64,000 bases of DNA, from positions 1 through 64,000 of the forward strand of contig NZ_JNZP01000002.1 of assembly GCF_000725545.1 (NCBI RefSeq), written 5' to 3'. Source of the DNA: Streptomyces exfoliatus. Its GTDB lineage: Bacteria; Actinomycetota; Actinomycetes; Streptomycetales; Streptomycetaceae. Under the pieces are notes generated by a model. It did not search any database and was not told the origin of the DNA. It saw only the letters and a program-made list of their open reading frames with translations. Below, piece by piece: positions 17,170 to 25,169 of the stretch (position 1 is its first letter; every line of letters begins with the position of its first letter). The position numbers and the translations under genes were made by a program.

Positions 17170-17720
17170 ATGATCAAGACTCCCGGACGCAGCGCCTTCG
17201 CCGGACTGCGCGAGGTGCCCCCCGGTACGACCGTGGTCGTCTCCTCCGAAGGCGAATCCAGGCAGCGCTACTGGTCGTTGCCGCCGGCCGAGCACCGCGA
17301 CGACCTGCCCACCACGGTGGAGCGAGCGCGAGGGCTGCTCGGGCAGGCCGTGCGGGGGCAGCTGGCGGCGGACGTCCCCGTCTGCATGCTGCTGTCGGGC
17401 GGCCTGGACTCCAGCGCACTCGCCGCGCTCGGCCGTCCTGCCGCCGGGAACCTGCACACCCTGTCCGTCGACGTCGGGGCCCGCGCCGCGAGCGGCGACG
17501 CCATGGGCAGGGACCCCGACGGCCCCTACATCGACCTGATGGTCCGGCACCTCGTCACCGCCCACCGCACGGTCCGGCCGAACGTGGGTAATCTGGCCGA
17601 CCCCGCGCTGCGCGCCTGAGCCGGCCGCCTGCGCGACGGGCTGACGATGGGCGACTTCGACACCTCGCTGCTGCTCCTGTTCCGGGCCGCGGAACAGCAG
17701 CAGGCCCCGGGGCGAAACCC
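17170..17720 (+). pseudogene. Asparagine synthetase (AsnB) fragment with internal stop
   Basis: The frame encodes only the middle of a glutamine-hydrolysing asparagine synthetase: FAGLREVPPGTTVVVSSEG, RQRYWSLPPAEHRDD and the ATP-pyrophosphatase loop VCMLLSGGLDSSALAAL. It lacks the N-terminal glutaminase domain with its Cys2. A TGA at 17617-17619 interrupts the family sequence LADPALRA, which then resumes as GDFDTSLLLLFRA, so the stop is a mutation and not the natural end. After about 17700 the sequence loses similarity. Such synthetases also occur in natural-product clusters, but nothing nearby supports that. Confidence 0.75.
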
Positions 17721-17930
17721 CGGGGCGCGCACCCAGGCGGCATCGGGGCGGCCGTCCACGACCACAGTTCCCGTCCGCGGTCGTCTCGGCGGTCGTCGCG
17801 GGGGGGGCGACCGACGTGCTGGTGGTGCCGAGGATGGAGGGCCGCAAGCGCCGTTTCGGCAAGGTCCAGCAGACACGGGAGCGCTTCCTGGCGTCGACGC
17901 TCAGGACTACCGGGTACCGGTAAGAACCGC

Positions 17931-17956
17931 GTCACCAGCCGCAAACGGCGGTGATC
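17931..17956 (+). repeat. Left copy of a 26-bp inverted repeat
   Basis: The 26 bases are identical, in inverted orientation, to 20291-20316. Each copy is itself an imperfect hairpin: TCACC and GCCG pair with CGGC and GGTGA around a CAAA loop, with one bulged A. The copy follows by eight bases the stop codon of an unidentified short plus-strand frame (ending TLRTTGYR at 17923). The two copies bracket the AraC-cupin-SGNH genes. Confidence 0.85.
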
Positions 17957-18007
17957 AGTCCTGGGATGGTGATCTTGCTGGACTGGGCGGCTCGTACACT
18001 GACGAAA

Positions 18008-18844
18008 ATGGAGGACCACACGGCCACCGGGATCGGTGCACGTCCGGCGCCCGCCTTGCGGCAGTACGTCGACTCGTATGTCGGTTTCGACCTCCGCGGG
18101 CTCCCGGCGGGGGTGCACTGCGGCCCGCCGAGTCGCGCGCTCACTGCGGTGATCAGCCTGTCAGGTCCTCTGGAGGTGGCGGCGGGCGTTGACGACGGGT
18201 CACCGGTCGCCCGCTTCAGCAGCGTGGCCGGCGGTCTGATGTGCCGGTCCGTCGCGGTCCACCACGACGGACGCCAGCAAGGTGTGCAGGTTTCGCTGAC
18301 CCCGCTCGGGGCCCGGGCCATCTACGGCATGCCCGCCGCCGAGCTCGCCCACCGCCTGGTCCCACTTGACGAGCTCCTCGGAGCGCTTGGCGTCGAGCTG
18401 GTCGACCGGCTCCGATCGGCGACGACATGGGCGGCGCGGTTCGCCGCGCTGGACGAATTGCTCCTCCGGGCTGTCGGCCGTGGCGCCTGCGGCGGCCGTG
18501 TGTGCCGGGTGCGCCCCGAGGTGGCCGAGGCGTGGCGCCGTCTCGTCGCCGCGCGGGGGTGTGTCCAGGTCGGTGCGGTCGCCGCGGAACTCGGCTGGAG
18601 CCGTCGGTACCTCACCGAGCGGTTTCGCGGTGAGGTGGGCCTGTCGCCGAAGACCTTCGCCCGCGTCCTGCGCTTCGAGCACGCGCACGAACTGGCGGCG
18701 ACGCAGGACCCGCTCCCGTGGGCCGATGTGGCAACCGTCTCCGGCTACGCCGACCAGGCCCATCTCGTGCGGGACTGGCGCGAGTTCACGGGCCGATCGC
18801 CGACGGCCTGGCGGCGCGGGGAAGTCCTCCTCGTGAACGGGTAG
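18008..18844 (+). CDS. AraC-family transcriptional regulator
   Basis: 278 residues from ATG at 18008 (MEDHTATGIGARPAPALRQY); a longer start at 17951 would run into the inverted repeat. The N-terminal 170 residues form a sensory domain (GLPAGVHCGPPSRALTAVIS; VQVSLTPLGARAIYGMPAAE) of the AraC type common in actinobacteria. The C-terminal double HTH spans about residues 185-270: VGAVAAELGWSRRYLTERF, GLSPKTFARVLRFEHA, DVATVSGYADQAHLVRDW. Its likely targets are the downstream cupin and SGNH genes, which follow on the same strand within 80 bases. Confidence 0.85.
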   Translation: MEDHTATGIGARPAPALRQYVDSYVGFDLRGLPAGVHCGPPSRALTAVISLSGPLEVAAGVDDGSPVARFSSVAGGLMCRSVAVHHDGRQQGVQVSLTPLGARAIYGMPAAELAHRLVPLDELLGALGVELVDRLRSATTWAARFAALDELLLRAVGRGACGGRVCRVRPEVAEAWRRLVAARGCVQVGAVAAELGWSRRYLTERFRGEVGLSPKTFARVLRFEHAHELAATQDPLPWADVATVSGYADQAHLVRDWREFTGRSPTAWRRGEVLLVNG

Positions 18845-18924
18845 CCGCCGACCGGCTGTGTCGCGTCGGCTTCCGTTCCCATTTCTTCAAGACCGCCCGA
18901 TCGCTGTCGTGGACGATCGTCGGC

Positions 18925-19395
18925 ATGAGACTCGTCAACCACGAACGCGACGCCATGGACCTGCGGACCACCCCCGTGCACCTCGGACTGGGATCGCGAG
19001 CGAAACCCGTCGAGGGCTTCGCCTGGGACCCGGAGGTGCTCCAGGCCTACAGCGCCGCGGTCGCGGCGGACGGCGCCGAGGGCCGGATGGTGATGATCTT
19101 CGACGGGGACGGGCCCGGCGACCACTGGGAGAGCCACCCCGCAGGCGACGAACTGGTCGTTTGCCTCAGCGGGTCCGTGACGGTCACCCGCGACGTGGAC
19201 GGGGTGCTCGACCGCGTTCTGCTCGGGCCGGGCGAGGCCACCATCAACCCGGCCGGGGTGTGGCACGTGGTCGACATGGAGGGGCCGACGTCCATCCTGG
19301 CCATCACCGCGAGCCTCGGCACCGACCACCGTCCTCGGACCGACACCCGCCCGACCGAACGCGTCGGCACGCCCGGCCCGGAGGAAACGCCGTGA
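18925..19395 (+). CDS. Cupin-domain protein
   Basis: 156 residues from ATG at 18925, or 146 from ATG at 18955; neither has a strong ribosome site. The cupin fold is shown by motif 1, GDHWESHPAGDELVVCLSGS (H and E metal ligands), and motif 2, GPGEATINPAGVWHVVDME (H ligand). Cupins bind a metal and act as enzymes or ligand sensors; the reaction here is unknown. Its TGA overlaps the GTG of the SGNH hydrolase gene (GTGA), so the two are translationally coupled and probably act together. Confidence 0.8.
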   Translation: MRLVNHERDAMDLRTTPVHLGLGSRAKPVEGFAWDPEVLQAYSAAVAADGAEGRMVMIFDGDGPGDHWESHPAGDELVVCLSGSVTVTRDVDGVLDRVLLGPGEATINPAGVWHVVDMEGPTSILAITASLGTDHRPRTDTRPTERVGTPGPEETP

Positions 19396-20111
19396 CGACA
19401 CGCGTCGCGTGCCTCGGCGACAGCCTCACCCGCGCGCAGTTCAGCGTCGACTACCTGGATCTTCTCGGGCGACGCCACCCGCCCGGTGACGTGCGGCTTG
19501 CCCGCTTCGGCGCCAACGGCGACTTCGCCTACAACCTCCTGCAGCGCCTCGATGCCGTCGTCACGAACCCACCCGACGTCATCACCGTGTTGATCGGGAC
19601 CAACGACGCCCGAGCGAGCCTCGCCGGCTACCCCGTCGAGCAGGCCATGAAGCGCAAACAGCTCCCCGAGCGCCCGTCAGCCGGATGGTTCCAGCAGTGC
19701 CTGGGGGCCGTCGTCGCACGGCTGCGAGCGGAGACCGACGCGACGATCGGTCTGCTGTCGCTCCCGGTGCTCGGCCAACAACTCGACGGAGCGGCGGCCC
19801 AGGCATCGCAGACGTACAGCCGGATGATCGCCGAGGTCGCCGCCACCGACGAGGTGGCCTACCTTCCGCTCCACGAACGCCAGATCGAGGAACTGCGCCG
19901 AGCGGACCCGCCGCCGATTCCATACCGGGAGGTGACGCCCGCGGCGGTCGTCGGCGTCCTCGTCCAGCACGCAGTGCTGCGCCGCGGCCTCGACACGATC
20001 TCGCGGCGCCGAGGCCTCGTGTTCACGACCGACCACATCCACCAGAACAGCCGCGGCGCCACCCTGATCGCTGAGGTCATCGACGCCGGTCTGCTGACCC
20101 AGAGCGTGTAG
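19392..20111 (+). CDS. SGNH/GDSL-family hydrolase
   Basis: 239 residues from GTG at 19392, overlapping the cupin stop codon. SGNH blocks are present: block I CLGDSLTRAQ at residue 7 (catalytic Ser), the RFGANGDFAYN Gly/Asn region, block III VLIGTNDARAS, and block V FTTDHIHQNSRGA with the catalytic Asp/His. There is no signal peptide. Together with the AraC regulator and cupin it forms a three-gene cassette between the 26-bp inverted repeats. An esterase or deacylase acting on a small molecule is likely; the substrate is unknown. Confidence 0.85.
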   Translation: MTTRVACLGDSLTRAQFSVDYLDLLGRRHPPGDVRLARFGANGDFAYNLLQRLDAVVTNPPDVITVLIGTNDARASLAGYPVEQAMKRKQLPERPSAGWFQQCLGAVVARLRAETDATIGLLSLPVLGQQLDGAAAQASQTYSRMIAEVAATDEVAYLPLHERQIEELRRADPPPIPYREVTPAAVVGVLVQHAVLRRGLDTISRRRGLVFTTDHIHQNSRGATLIAEVIDAGLLTQSV

Positions 20112-20290
20112 CTGCCTGGGACCATGCGTTCCGTGCATGATCCGGTCGCACCGCCCCGGTGTGGGAGGCCCGAGACTCCCGACGCGGCAGCGCGCCGGCA
20201 ACTCCACCCGCACCTGCTCGGGCCTGTGCTCCTTGTGCGACACCACAGCCGTACGGGCTCGGGCTCACCCGCACGAGGGACACCGGGCAA

Positions 20291-20316
20291 GATCACCGCC
20301 GTTTGCGGCTGGTGAC
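20291..20316 (-). repeat. Right copy of the 26-bp inverted repeat
   Basis: Exact reverse complement of 17931-17956. The match extends on the inner side: GGTGATCTTGC occurs next to both copies, although in the left copy an extra stretch separates it. Directly outside this copy begins a headless membrane-protein remnant (20319), as expected if the repeat marks an insertion or recombination edge. Confidence 0.85.
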
Positions 20317-20318
20317 AC

Positions 20319-20465
20319 GGCTCCTACTGGCACCCCTTCATCGTGGGGCTCGTGGTGTCGCGCTACGGCGCCTCGAAGCTCGTCGCCCTCGCGGCCGGCG
20401 GCGCGGCCTTCCTGGGTGCGGCGGGACTGGAGATGGTCATCCTCGGCTACCTGACGCCCAGCTGA
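20319..20465 (+). pseudogene. C-terminal remnant of a membrane protein
   Basis: The frame reads GSYWHPFIVGLVVSRYGASK, then LVALAAGGAAFLGAAGLEM and a short tail, ending at TGA 20463-20465. This is one strongly hydrophobic helix with the flavour of a transporter C terminus. No start codon or upstream coding exists, because the frame begins at the edge of the inverted repeat. A hairpin at 20471-20508 directly after the stop looks like its original terminator. Confidence 0.45.
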
Positions 20466-20470
20466 GCGGG

Positions 20471-20508
20471 CTGGGTGCGGTGCGGCCCAGCTCCCGCGCC
20501 GCACCCAG
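20471..20508 (+). terminator. Probable terminator hairpin
   Basis: CTGGGTGCGG at 20471-20480 pairs perfectly with CCGCACCCAG at 20499-20508 across an 18-base loop, five bases after the stop of the membrane-protein remnant. Between here and 20822 no gene is supported. Confidence 0.5.
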
Positions 20509-20822
20509 GCCAGGCGGCCGAGCATCTGCGCTCGGCCGTGCGGGCGCTGCCCCCGACCCCCGTGCTGTCCTCCGGCCTCGGGGAACATCGGTACAGCGGT
20601 CAACGCCAAGCCGTTGATCATGATCTCTGGTGCGTAGACCCCGACGAGCACGTCAGGGACCGAGCACAGAGGTACGTCCAGGACAGACCGCTGCCCGAAT
20701 GGCCGCAGCCCGCGATGCTGCTGGGGATCGGGCGGGCACGGGGTTTCGCCGTTGTCGCCGGAGAACTCTGCGTCGGCAGAGCTGCCGGGCGGGCAGGGAC
20801 AGCGCCAGAAATACTGCTGCAC

Positions 20823-22094
20823 ATGAATGATTCCCCGCCCACCGGCAAGTTCGGTCTGTCGCGACGGCTGGTTCCCATGACCGGACGTGACCCGGAAGAG
20901 CACGGGCGGACCGCCTCGCCGCTGGAGCTGCTGTTCGACCTGACCTTCGTGGTCGCCGTCGGTACGGCGGCGTTCCAGTTCGCCGAGATGGTCGCCGAGG
21001 GGCATGCCGGCCAGGCGGTCATCGCGTTCGTCCTGGCGATGTTCGCGATCAGCATCGCCTGGATCAGCTTCAGCTGGTTCGCCTCCGCGTTCGCCACCGA
21101 CGACTGGCTCTACCGGACCGTGACGATGCTGCAGATGATCGGCGTCGTCGTGTTCTCGCTCGGCCTGCCCGCGATGTTCCACTCCGTCGAGGAGGGCGGT
21201 CACCTCGAACCGCGTGCCATGGTCATCGGCTACGTCGTGATGCGGATCGCGATGGTGCTCCAGTGGTGGCGTGCCGCCCGCCAGTCCCCGTCGTTCCACG
21301 ACGTGGGCATGGCCAACATCCGCTGGACGGTGATCGTCCAGGCCGGTTGGATCGTCGTGGCCTTCGTCCACATGCCGATCGCCGTCGTCTTCGTCGCGTT
21401 CGGCATCCTGGGCGCCCTCGAAATCGTCCTGCCGGTGCTCACACAGGGCTCCGCGGGTGGCACCCCCTGGCACCCGCACCACGTCGCCGAACGATACGGA
21501 CTCTTCGCGATCATCGTCCTCGGCGAGGGCGTCGTCGGTACGGTCGCCTCGTCCGGAGACCTCCTGGGAGGCGGGGACGGCACACACTGGACCTGGAACG
21601 CCATCGCCGTCGTCATCGCCGGTGTCGGCCTGACCTTCGGCATGTGGTGGATGTACTTCCTGACGCCGTTCGGCGACATCCTGGTGCACCGCCGCAGCCG
21701 CGGATACCTCTTCGGCTACGGCCACATCCCCCTGTTCATCGGCGTCGCCGGCGCCGGCGCCGGGCTGCACGTGGCAGGCCTGTACATGGAACACCACGCC
21801 AAGATCTCCGGCACCGCCGTCGTCCTCGCCCTCGCTCTCCCCGTCGGCCTCTACCTGCTGATGGTCTACCTCCTGCACACCCTGCTGCTGTCCACGGCAG
21901 ACCGCTTCCACATCCTTCTGATCGCCCTCACCATCGCCGTACTGCTCACGGCAGTCCTCCTGGCCGCCGCCGGCGTGGCCATCGCGGTGTGTCTGCTCGT
22001 GGTCATGCTCGCGCCCTTCGTCACCGTGATCGGCTACGAGACGATCGGTCATCGCCACCAACAGCAGATGCTCAAAGAGCTCGGTACGCAGTAG
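20823..22094 (+). CDS. ltrA: Low temperature requirement protein A (LtrA) family membrane protein
   Basis: 423 residues from ATG at 20823. The family signature is the start PMTGRDPEEHGRTASPLELL followed by FDLTFVVAVGTAAFQFAE. A second hallmark is HVAERYGLFAIIVLGEGVVG near residue 220. About ten to twelve transmembrane helices cover the rest (for example IAWISFSWFASAF and GYLFGYGHIPLFIGVAGAGA). LtrA was first found in Listeria as needed for growth in the cold, but its molecular role is unknown. The gene stands alone. Confidence 0.88.
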   Translation: MNDSPPTGKFGLSRRLVPMTGRDPEEHGRTASPLELLFDLTFVVAVGTAAFQFAEMVAEGHAGQAVIAFVLAMFAISIAWISFSWFASAFATDDWLYRTVTMLQMIGVVVFSLGLPAMFHSVEEGGHLEPRAMVIGYVVMRIAMVLQWWRAARQSPSFHDVGMANIRWTVIVQAGWIVVAFVHMPIAVVFVAFGILGALEIVLPVLTQGSAGGTPWHPHHVAERYGLFAIIVLGEGVVGTVASSGDLLGGGDGTHWTWNAIAVVIAGVGLTFGMWWMYFLTPFGDILVHRRSRGYLFGYGHIPLFIGVAGAGAGLHVAGLYMEHHAKISGTAVVLALALPVGLYLLMVYLLHTLLLSTADRFHILLIALTIAVLLTAVLLAAAGVAIAVCLLVVMLAPFVTVIGYETIGHRHQQQMLKELGTQ

Positions 22095-22252
22095 GCATCG
22101 GCGGGGACCACGGTCGGTTCGGTTGAACGGTTTCACGGGCCGCCAGCGCGGCGCGACCGTCCGGGCCCTGCTCGCCGGGTACCCGCCGCGGCGCGCAGAT
22201 CCGGAAGGATCCGGAGACGAAGGAGCAGTACGGGGGCCGGTGCCGTGGTGGG

Positions 22253-22580
22253 TACGAGATCAAGCTCGTCGACATCCCCTCCTGGCGCCTGGCGGCCCTC
22301 GAACCCGTCCCTGTTCCCTCGCGGCTCACGCGGGCTCCTGGATCAGGATCCCCCGCTTGGACCACACCCCGTCCGAACGCCTCCGCTTCGTCCTCAGCGG
22401 CGGCCGGCCGCACCGGGCGAGCGAATGCGCCGGCACCCCCGCACGCTCCCTCGAAGACCAGCTCGCCGAGATCGTGCAGGAGATCACGCTTCGCGGCGAA
22501 GCCGCCGAACGCAGACGTCTCGACGAGATCGAAGCAGCGCGTCAGAAACGCGTCCGCTGGGAAGCCGCCTCGGCACGCCG
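22253..22580 (+). pseudogene. Two-frame remnant of a hypothetical protein
   Basis: One frame reads YEIKLVDIPSWRLAALEPVP up to about 22335. A second frame then reads SWIRIPRLDHTPSERLRFVL, SGGRPHRASE and SLEDQLAEIVQEITLRGEAA. These pieces are compositionally coherent and recall one family of long Streptomyces hypothetical proteins with a charged coiled C-terminal segment. A middle part is missing and the frame changes, so this is a decayed gene. The identification is from memory of the family and is not confirmed. Confidence 0.4.
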
Positions 22581-22621
22581 GGGGCGGCGCCACGGGCGCG
22601 CGATCGGACGGGACACAGCCC

Positions 22622-22870
22622 CTACCACGACTCACCAGGCAGCTTCCCCGCAGGCTCGAAAGGCTCACCGAGCCGCGGGAGCGCCACCACCTGGCAGGCC
22701 TCCTCGGCCGCGTCCCTCGTCCACTCCCCCGGCTCCGCCCACGCATGCAATGCCAGCCTGAAGGTGCCCCAGTGGAGCGGCAGCAGCACGCCACCGGGTG
22801 CACCTCCCTGCAGGTCAAGGCGGGCAGGGACCCCCTGCTCGGGCGTCATCTGCATGTCCGGCCACCCGCT
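22622..22870 (-). pseudogene. C-terminal remnant of an MBL-fold metallo-hydrolase
   Basis: The frame reads MTPEQGVPARLDLQGGAPGG, then VLLPLHWGTFRLALHAWAEP and a tail ending at 22622. The LPLHWGTF and ALHAWAEP motifs belong to the C terminus of the UlaG/NAPE-PLD-like branch of the metallo-beta-lactamase fold. The N-terminal two thirds, which hold the HxHxDH metal site, are absent. Upstream sequence to 22924 is not family-like. Confidence 0.6.
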
Positions 22871-22927
22871 GGGCAGCGCCGTAGTTGGTCCGTGGGGTTC
22901 TTGGCCAACATGTCGCTCCATCACGTC

Positions 22928-23428
22928 TCAGAGCCCGGTCGCTTGTCGAGCCGGCACACCTGACGTCGGCTCATCGCCTTCCGGGCTACCTTCTTCCCAA
23001 GCTGGCCGCTCCGGGCCTGCCAGGGTGGTGTGCGGCGAACTCTGGGCTCGCAGGGCCGCGATTTCGCCCCGTAGCTCGGTCAGCTCCCGGTGCAGTGTCT
23101 GGATTGCGACGATGGCCACCCCGTTGGCGTCGGTACAGCAGATCGTCCTGTCGTTCTCACCCACCCCGAACGCTTTCCACCAGTCCTGCGCCATGGGTCC
23201 CAGGTGGCGTACGTGCGGAGGGTCCCAGTGATACCGCCACGTGCTGACCGGCAGCCGTACCACCTGTTCCAGCACCTGGTAGCCGTTGACCGGATCGCTG
23301 CCGCACACCGCCCCCGAAACGGCCCCCGACGCCAGGCCGGCCGCGGAGGCATCCTGCCGCAGACGCCTCCTGACACGGGTCGGCATCCACATCCTGGCCA
23401 GGGTTGCCCTCAACCGCCAGCCGCTCAT
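22928..23428 (-). CDS. S74-type intramolecular chaperone domain, detached second half
   Basis: 166 residues from ATG at 23428, which overlaps the stop of the upstream gene (ATGA). Residues about 45-115 carry the body of a peptidase S74 auto-chaperone domain: GYQVLEQVVRLPVSTWRYHW, HVRHLGPMAQDWWKAFGVGE and CTDANGVAIVAIQTLHREL, followed by a short coiled coil. S74 domains sit at the C terminus of tail-spike or surface proteins, help trimerisation and cut themselves off. The catalytic SDxxxK start of the domain lies in the upstream gene (SDRALKTEV). The domain is therefore split over two frames with an unrelated 45-residue stretch between. A frameshift/insertion is the likely explanation. Confidence 0.5.
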   Translation of the reverse strand: MSGWRLRATLARMWMPTRVRRRLRQDASAAGLASGAVSGAVCGSDPVNGYQVLEQVVRLPVSTWRYHWDPPHVRHLGPMAQDWWKAFGVGENDRTICCTDANGVAIVAIQTLHRELTELRGEIAALRAQSSPHTTLAGPERPAWEEGSPEGDEPTSGVPARQATGL

Positions 23429-23739
23429 CGCTCCCATACCACCGCGGTGACCTCGGTCTTGAGCGCACGATCCGAGAAGAGCAGGCTGCCACCACCACCG
23501 CGGTTGGCGGGGTGGTCCACCGGCAGCTGGACGAGACCGTTCCCCAGCCCGCTGCTGTAAGCGGTCTCACCAACCGCCGTGACGTCATGGTCTTTGTTGA
23601 TCATCGTGGTGTCGTAGGCGGCATTTCCGACCGCCAGAACGTTCGTGCTCGCCGCGGCCGGAACGCTCAAGGCGCCGGTGCAGGCAGCCGCCGTGGCCGA
23701 CAGCACCAGCAGACGACGGGTAACGCGCTTCGTGGACAT
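23425..23739 (-). CDS. Small secreted protein ending in a truncated S74 motif
   Basis: 104 residues from ATG at 23739, preceded by AGGAAGGA. A twin-arginine-flanked or Sec signal peptide is clear: MSTKRVTRRLLVLSATAAAC followed by TGALSVPAAAS, with cleavage expected near residue 31. The mature part (VLAVGNAAYDTTMINKDHDV; GGGGSLLFSDRALKTEVTAV) has no known fold except that its end matches the start of an S74 chaperone domain, including the Ser-Asp and Lys that define the autocleavage site. It continues, in another frame, in the gene at 22928-23428. The pair is best read as one exported S74 protein broken by mutation, with two coupled genes as the alternative. Confidence 0.55.
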   Translation of the reverse strand: MSTKRVTRRLLVLSATAAACTGALSVPAAASTNVLAVGNAAYDTTMINKDHDVTAVGETAYSSGLGNGLVQLPVDHPANRGGGGSLLFSDRALKTEVTAVVWER

Positions 23740-24028
23740 GGAGCATCCTTCCTGACGGGACGCCGAATGCGTCCGCGACACCCCTAACGGCCTAACGCCC
23801 CGAAAGGTACGTGGCCTTCCGCACACGTCTCTGCGGGTTCTCTGGGGCAACGGGTATGGCACGACTGCGTCCTCGAGGGCCCCACCGGCTTGGCCAACCC
23901 ACAGAGGCGTCGCCGGCCAGTAATGGTCCAGTAACGACCTCCTCCTAGCGTCTCGGGAGGTCCGCTCCCCTACCCCCGGTGTCCGGGGGTGGTAGGGGCA
24001 GGCGACCTCGTACCAGCCTTGGAGGCGT

Positions 24029-25125
24029 CAGTAACGACACGCCGAGCGCGGAGAGCGAGAACAGGCTGAAGAACGCGGCCTGGGCGGTGCCGAACTCCTG
24101 GCGGCTGAGAGCGAACGCCCCCTACCTCAACCGCAACAGCCCGGCCGGCTCCACCCTGAAGCTGACCGGTGTGCGCTTCTCGTACGCCGACGGGGTCCTC
24201 GCCGAAGCCTCCACTTGGACGTACGACACGAAGGCCACCGGCAGGGCCGGCTGGGGCGCCCTGGAGGCTCTCGGCGACGGACGCGTCGCCGCCTCCTGGA
24301 GCGTCAACAAGACCGCCACGGCGCCGGGGAAGGGCCACACGGTGGTGCTCTCCGCCGCCGACGGCACCGTCGGCTGGCAGACGGAGAGCACGCTCTACGG
24401 CCGCCAGCTCCATCTCGACGCCTCGCGCGGCCGGCTCGTCGCGGTGGAGCAGGCCGACGCGACCGACGGCGTGCGGTACGAGATCGTCGCCTACGCCCTC
24501 GCGGACGGCGCGCGCACGACGCTCGACAACCGCGTCAACGCCCTGCCCACCGGATCCCGTACGCCGACGGGCACGCGGTCGCCCACACCTGGCTCACCAG
24601 GGCCCCCGTCGGCACCGGAAGCACCATGGGCATGCGCACGGTCGTGGAGATCCGCGACGGGCGCACGGGCGAGGTGCTGCTCCAGAAGCTGACCGGCGGC
24701 CTCTTGACGCACGGCAACTACTTCACCGGCGAGGAGGGCCTGCTCGTGGCCGGCACCGCTTCGTTCCGCGCCTTCGGCGCCGACGGCGCCTACCGGCAGG
24801 TCTTCACCGTCCCGACGGTGGAGTCCGGCGGCTTCGTCACCGGCCCCGGCGGCCGGCGCCTGCTGATCGGCGGCAGCCAGGCGGGGACGTACCTGTGGGA
24901 CCCGGCCGTCCTGGCGGCCCGAACTACCCGAACCAGGTCGGCAAGAACAACTACGGCGGCGCCCGTGAGTACGTCACAGCCGACTTCGACGGGGACGGCG
25001 TCGACGAGATCGTCAACCTCAACTTCGACGACACCGGCCACGACCTGATGGCGCAGTCCCTCGGCGGCCGCTACCAGGTGTCCAACACCGCCCTCACGCA
25101 GGTGACGGTCAACACCCTCATCTGA
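24029..25125 (+). pseudogene. FG-GAP/VCBS-type secreted repeat protein in three frames
   Basis: Coherent beta-propeller-like sequence runs through three frames in order. Frame 1 (to about 24550): LNRNSPAGSTLKLTGVRFSY and GWGALEALGDGRVAASWSVN. Frame 2 (about 24550-24910): YADGHAVAHTWLTRAPVGTG and VVEIRDGRTGEVLLQKLTGG. Frame 3 (from about 24920): GGAREYVTADFDGDGVDEIV, a calcium-binding FG-GAP motif, then a stop at 25123-25125. At least two indels separate them. The 5' end also lacks a signal peptide and ribosome site. It once encoded a secreted or surface repeat protein. A strong terminator hairpin follows at 25142. Confidence 0.75.
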
Positions 25126-25141
25126 GACCGCCCCTTCGCCC

Positions 25142-25169
25142 CCCCCGGCCGGCCCGCCCCGGCCGGGGG
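25142..25169 (+). terminator. Strong terminator hairpin
   Basis: CCCCCGGCCGG at 25142-25152 and CCGGCCGGGGG at 25159-25169 form a perfect 11-bp stem with a six-base loop, 16 bases after the stop of the FG-GAP remnant. Confidence 0.7.

Noticed and set aside
17170..17720. Functional asparagine or beta-lactam synthetase
   Set aside because: The glutaminase domain and C-terminal part are missing and an in-frame TGA interrupts the family sequence.
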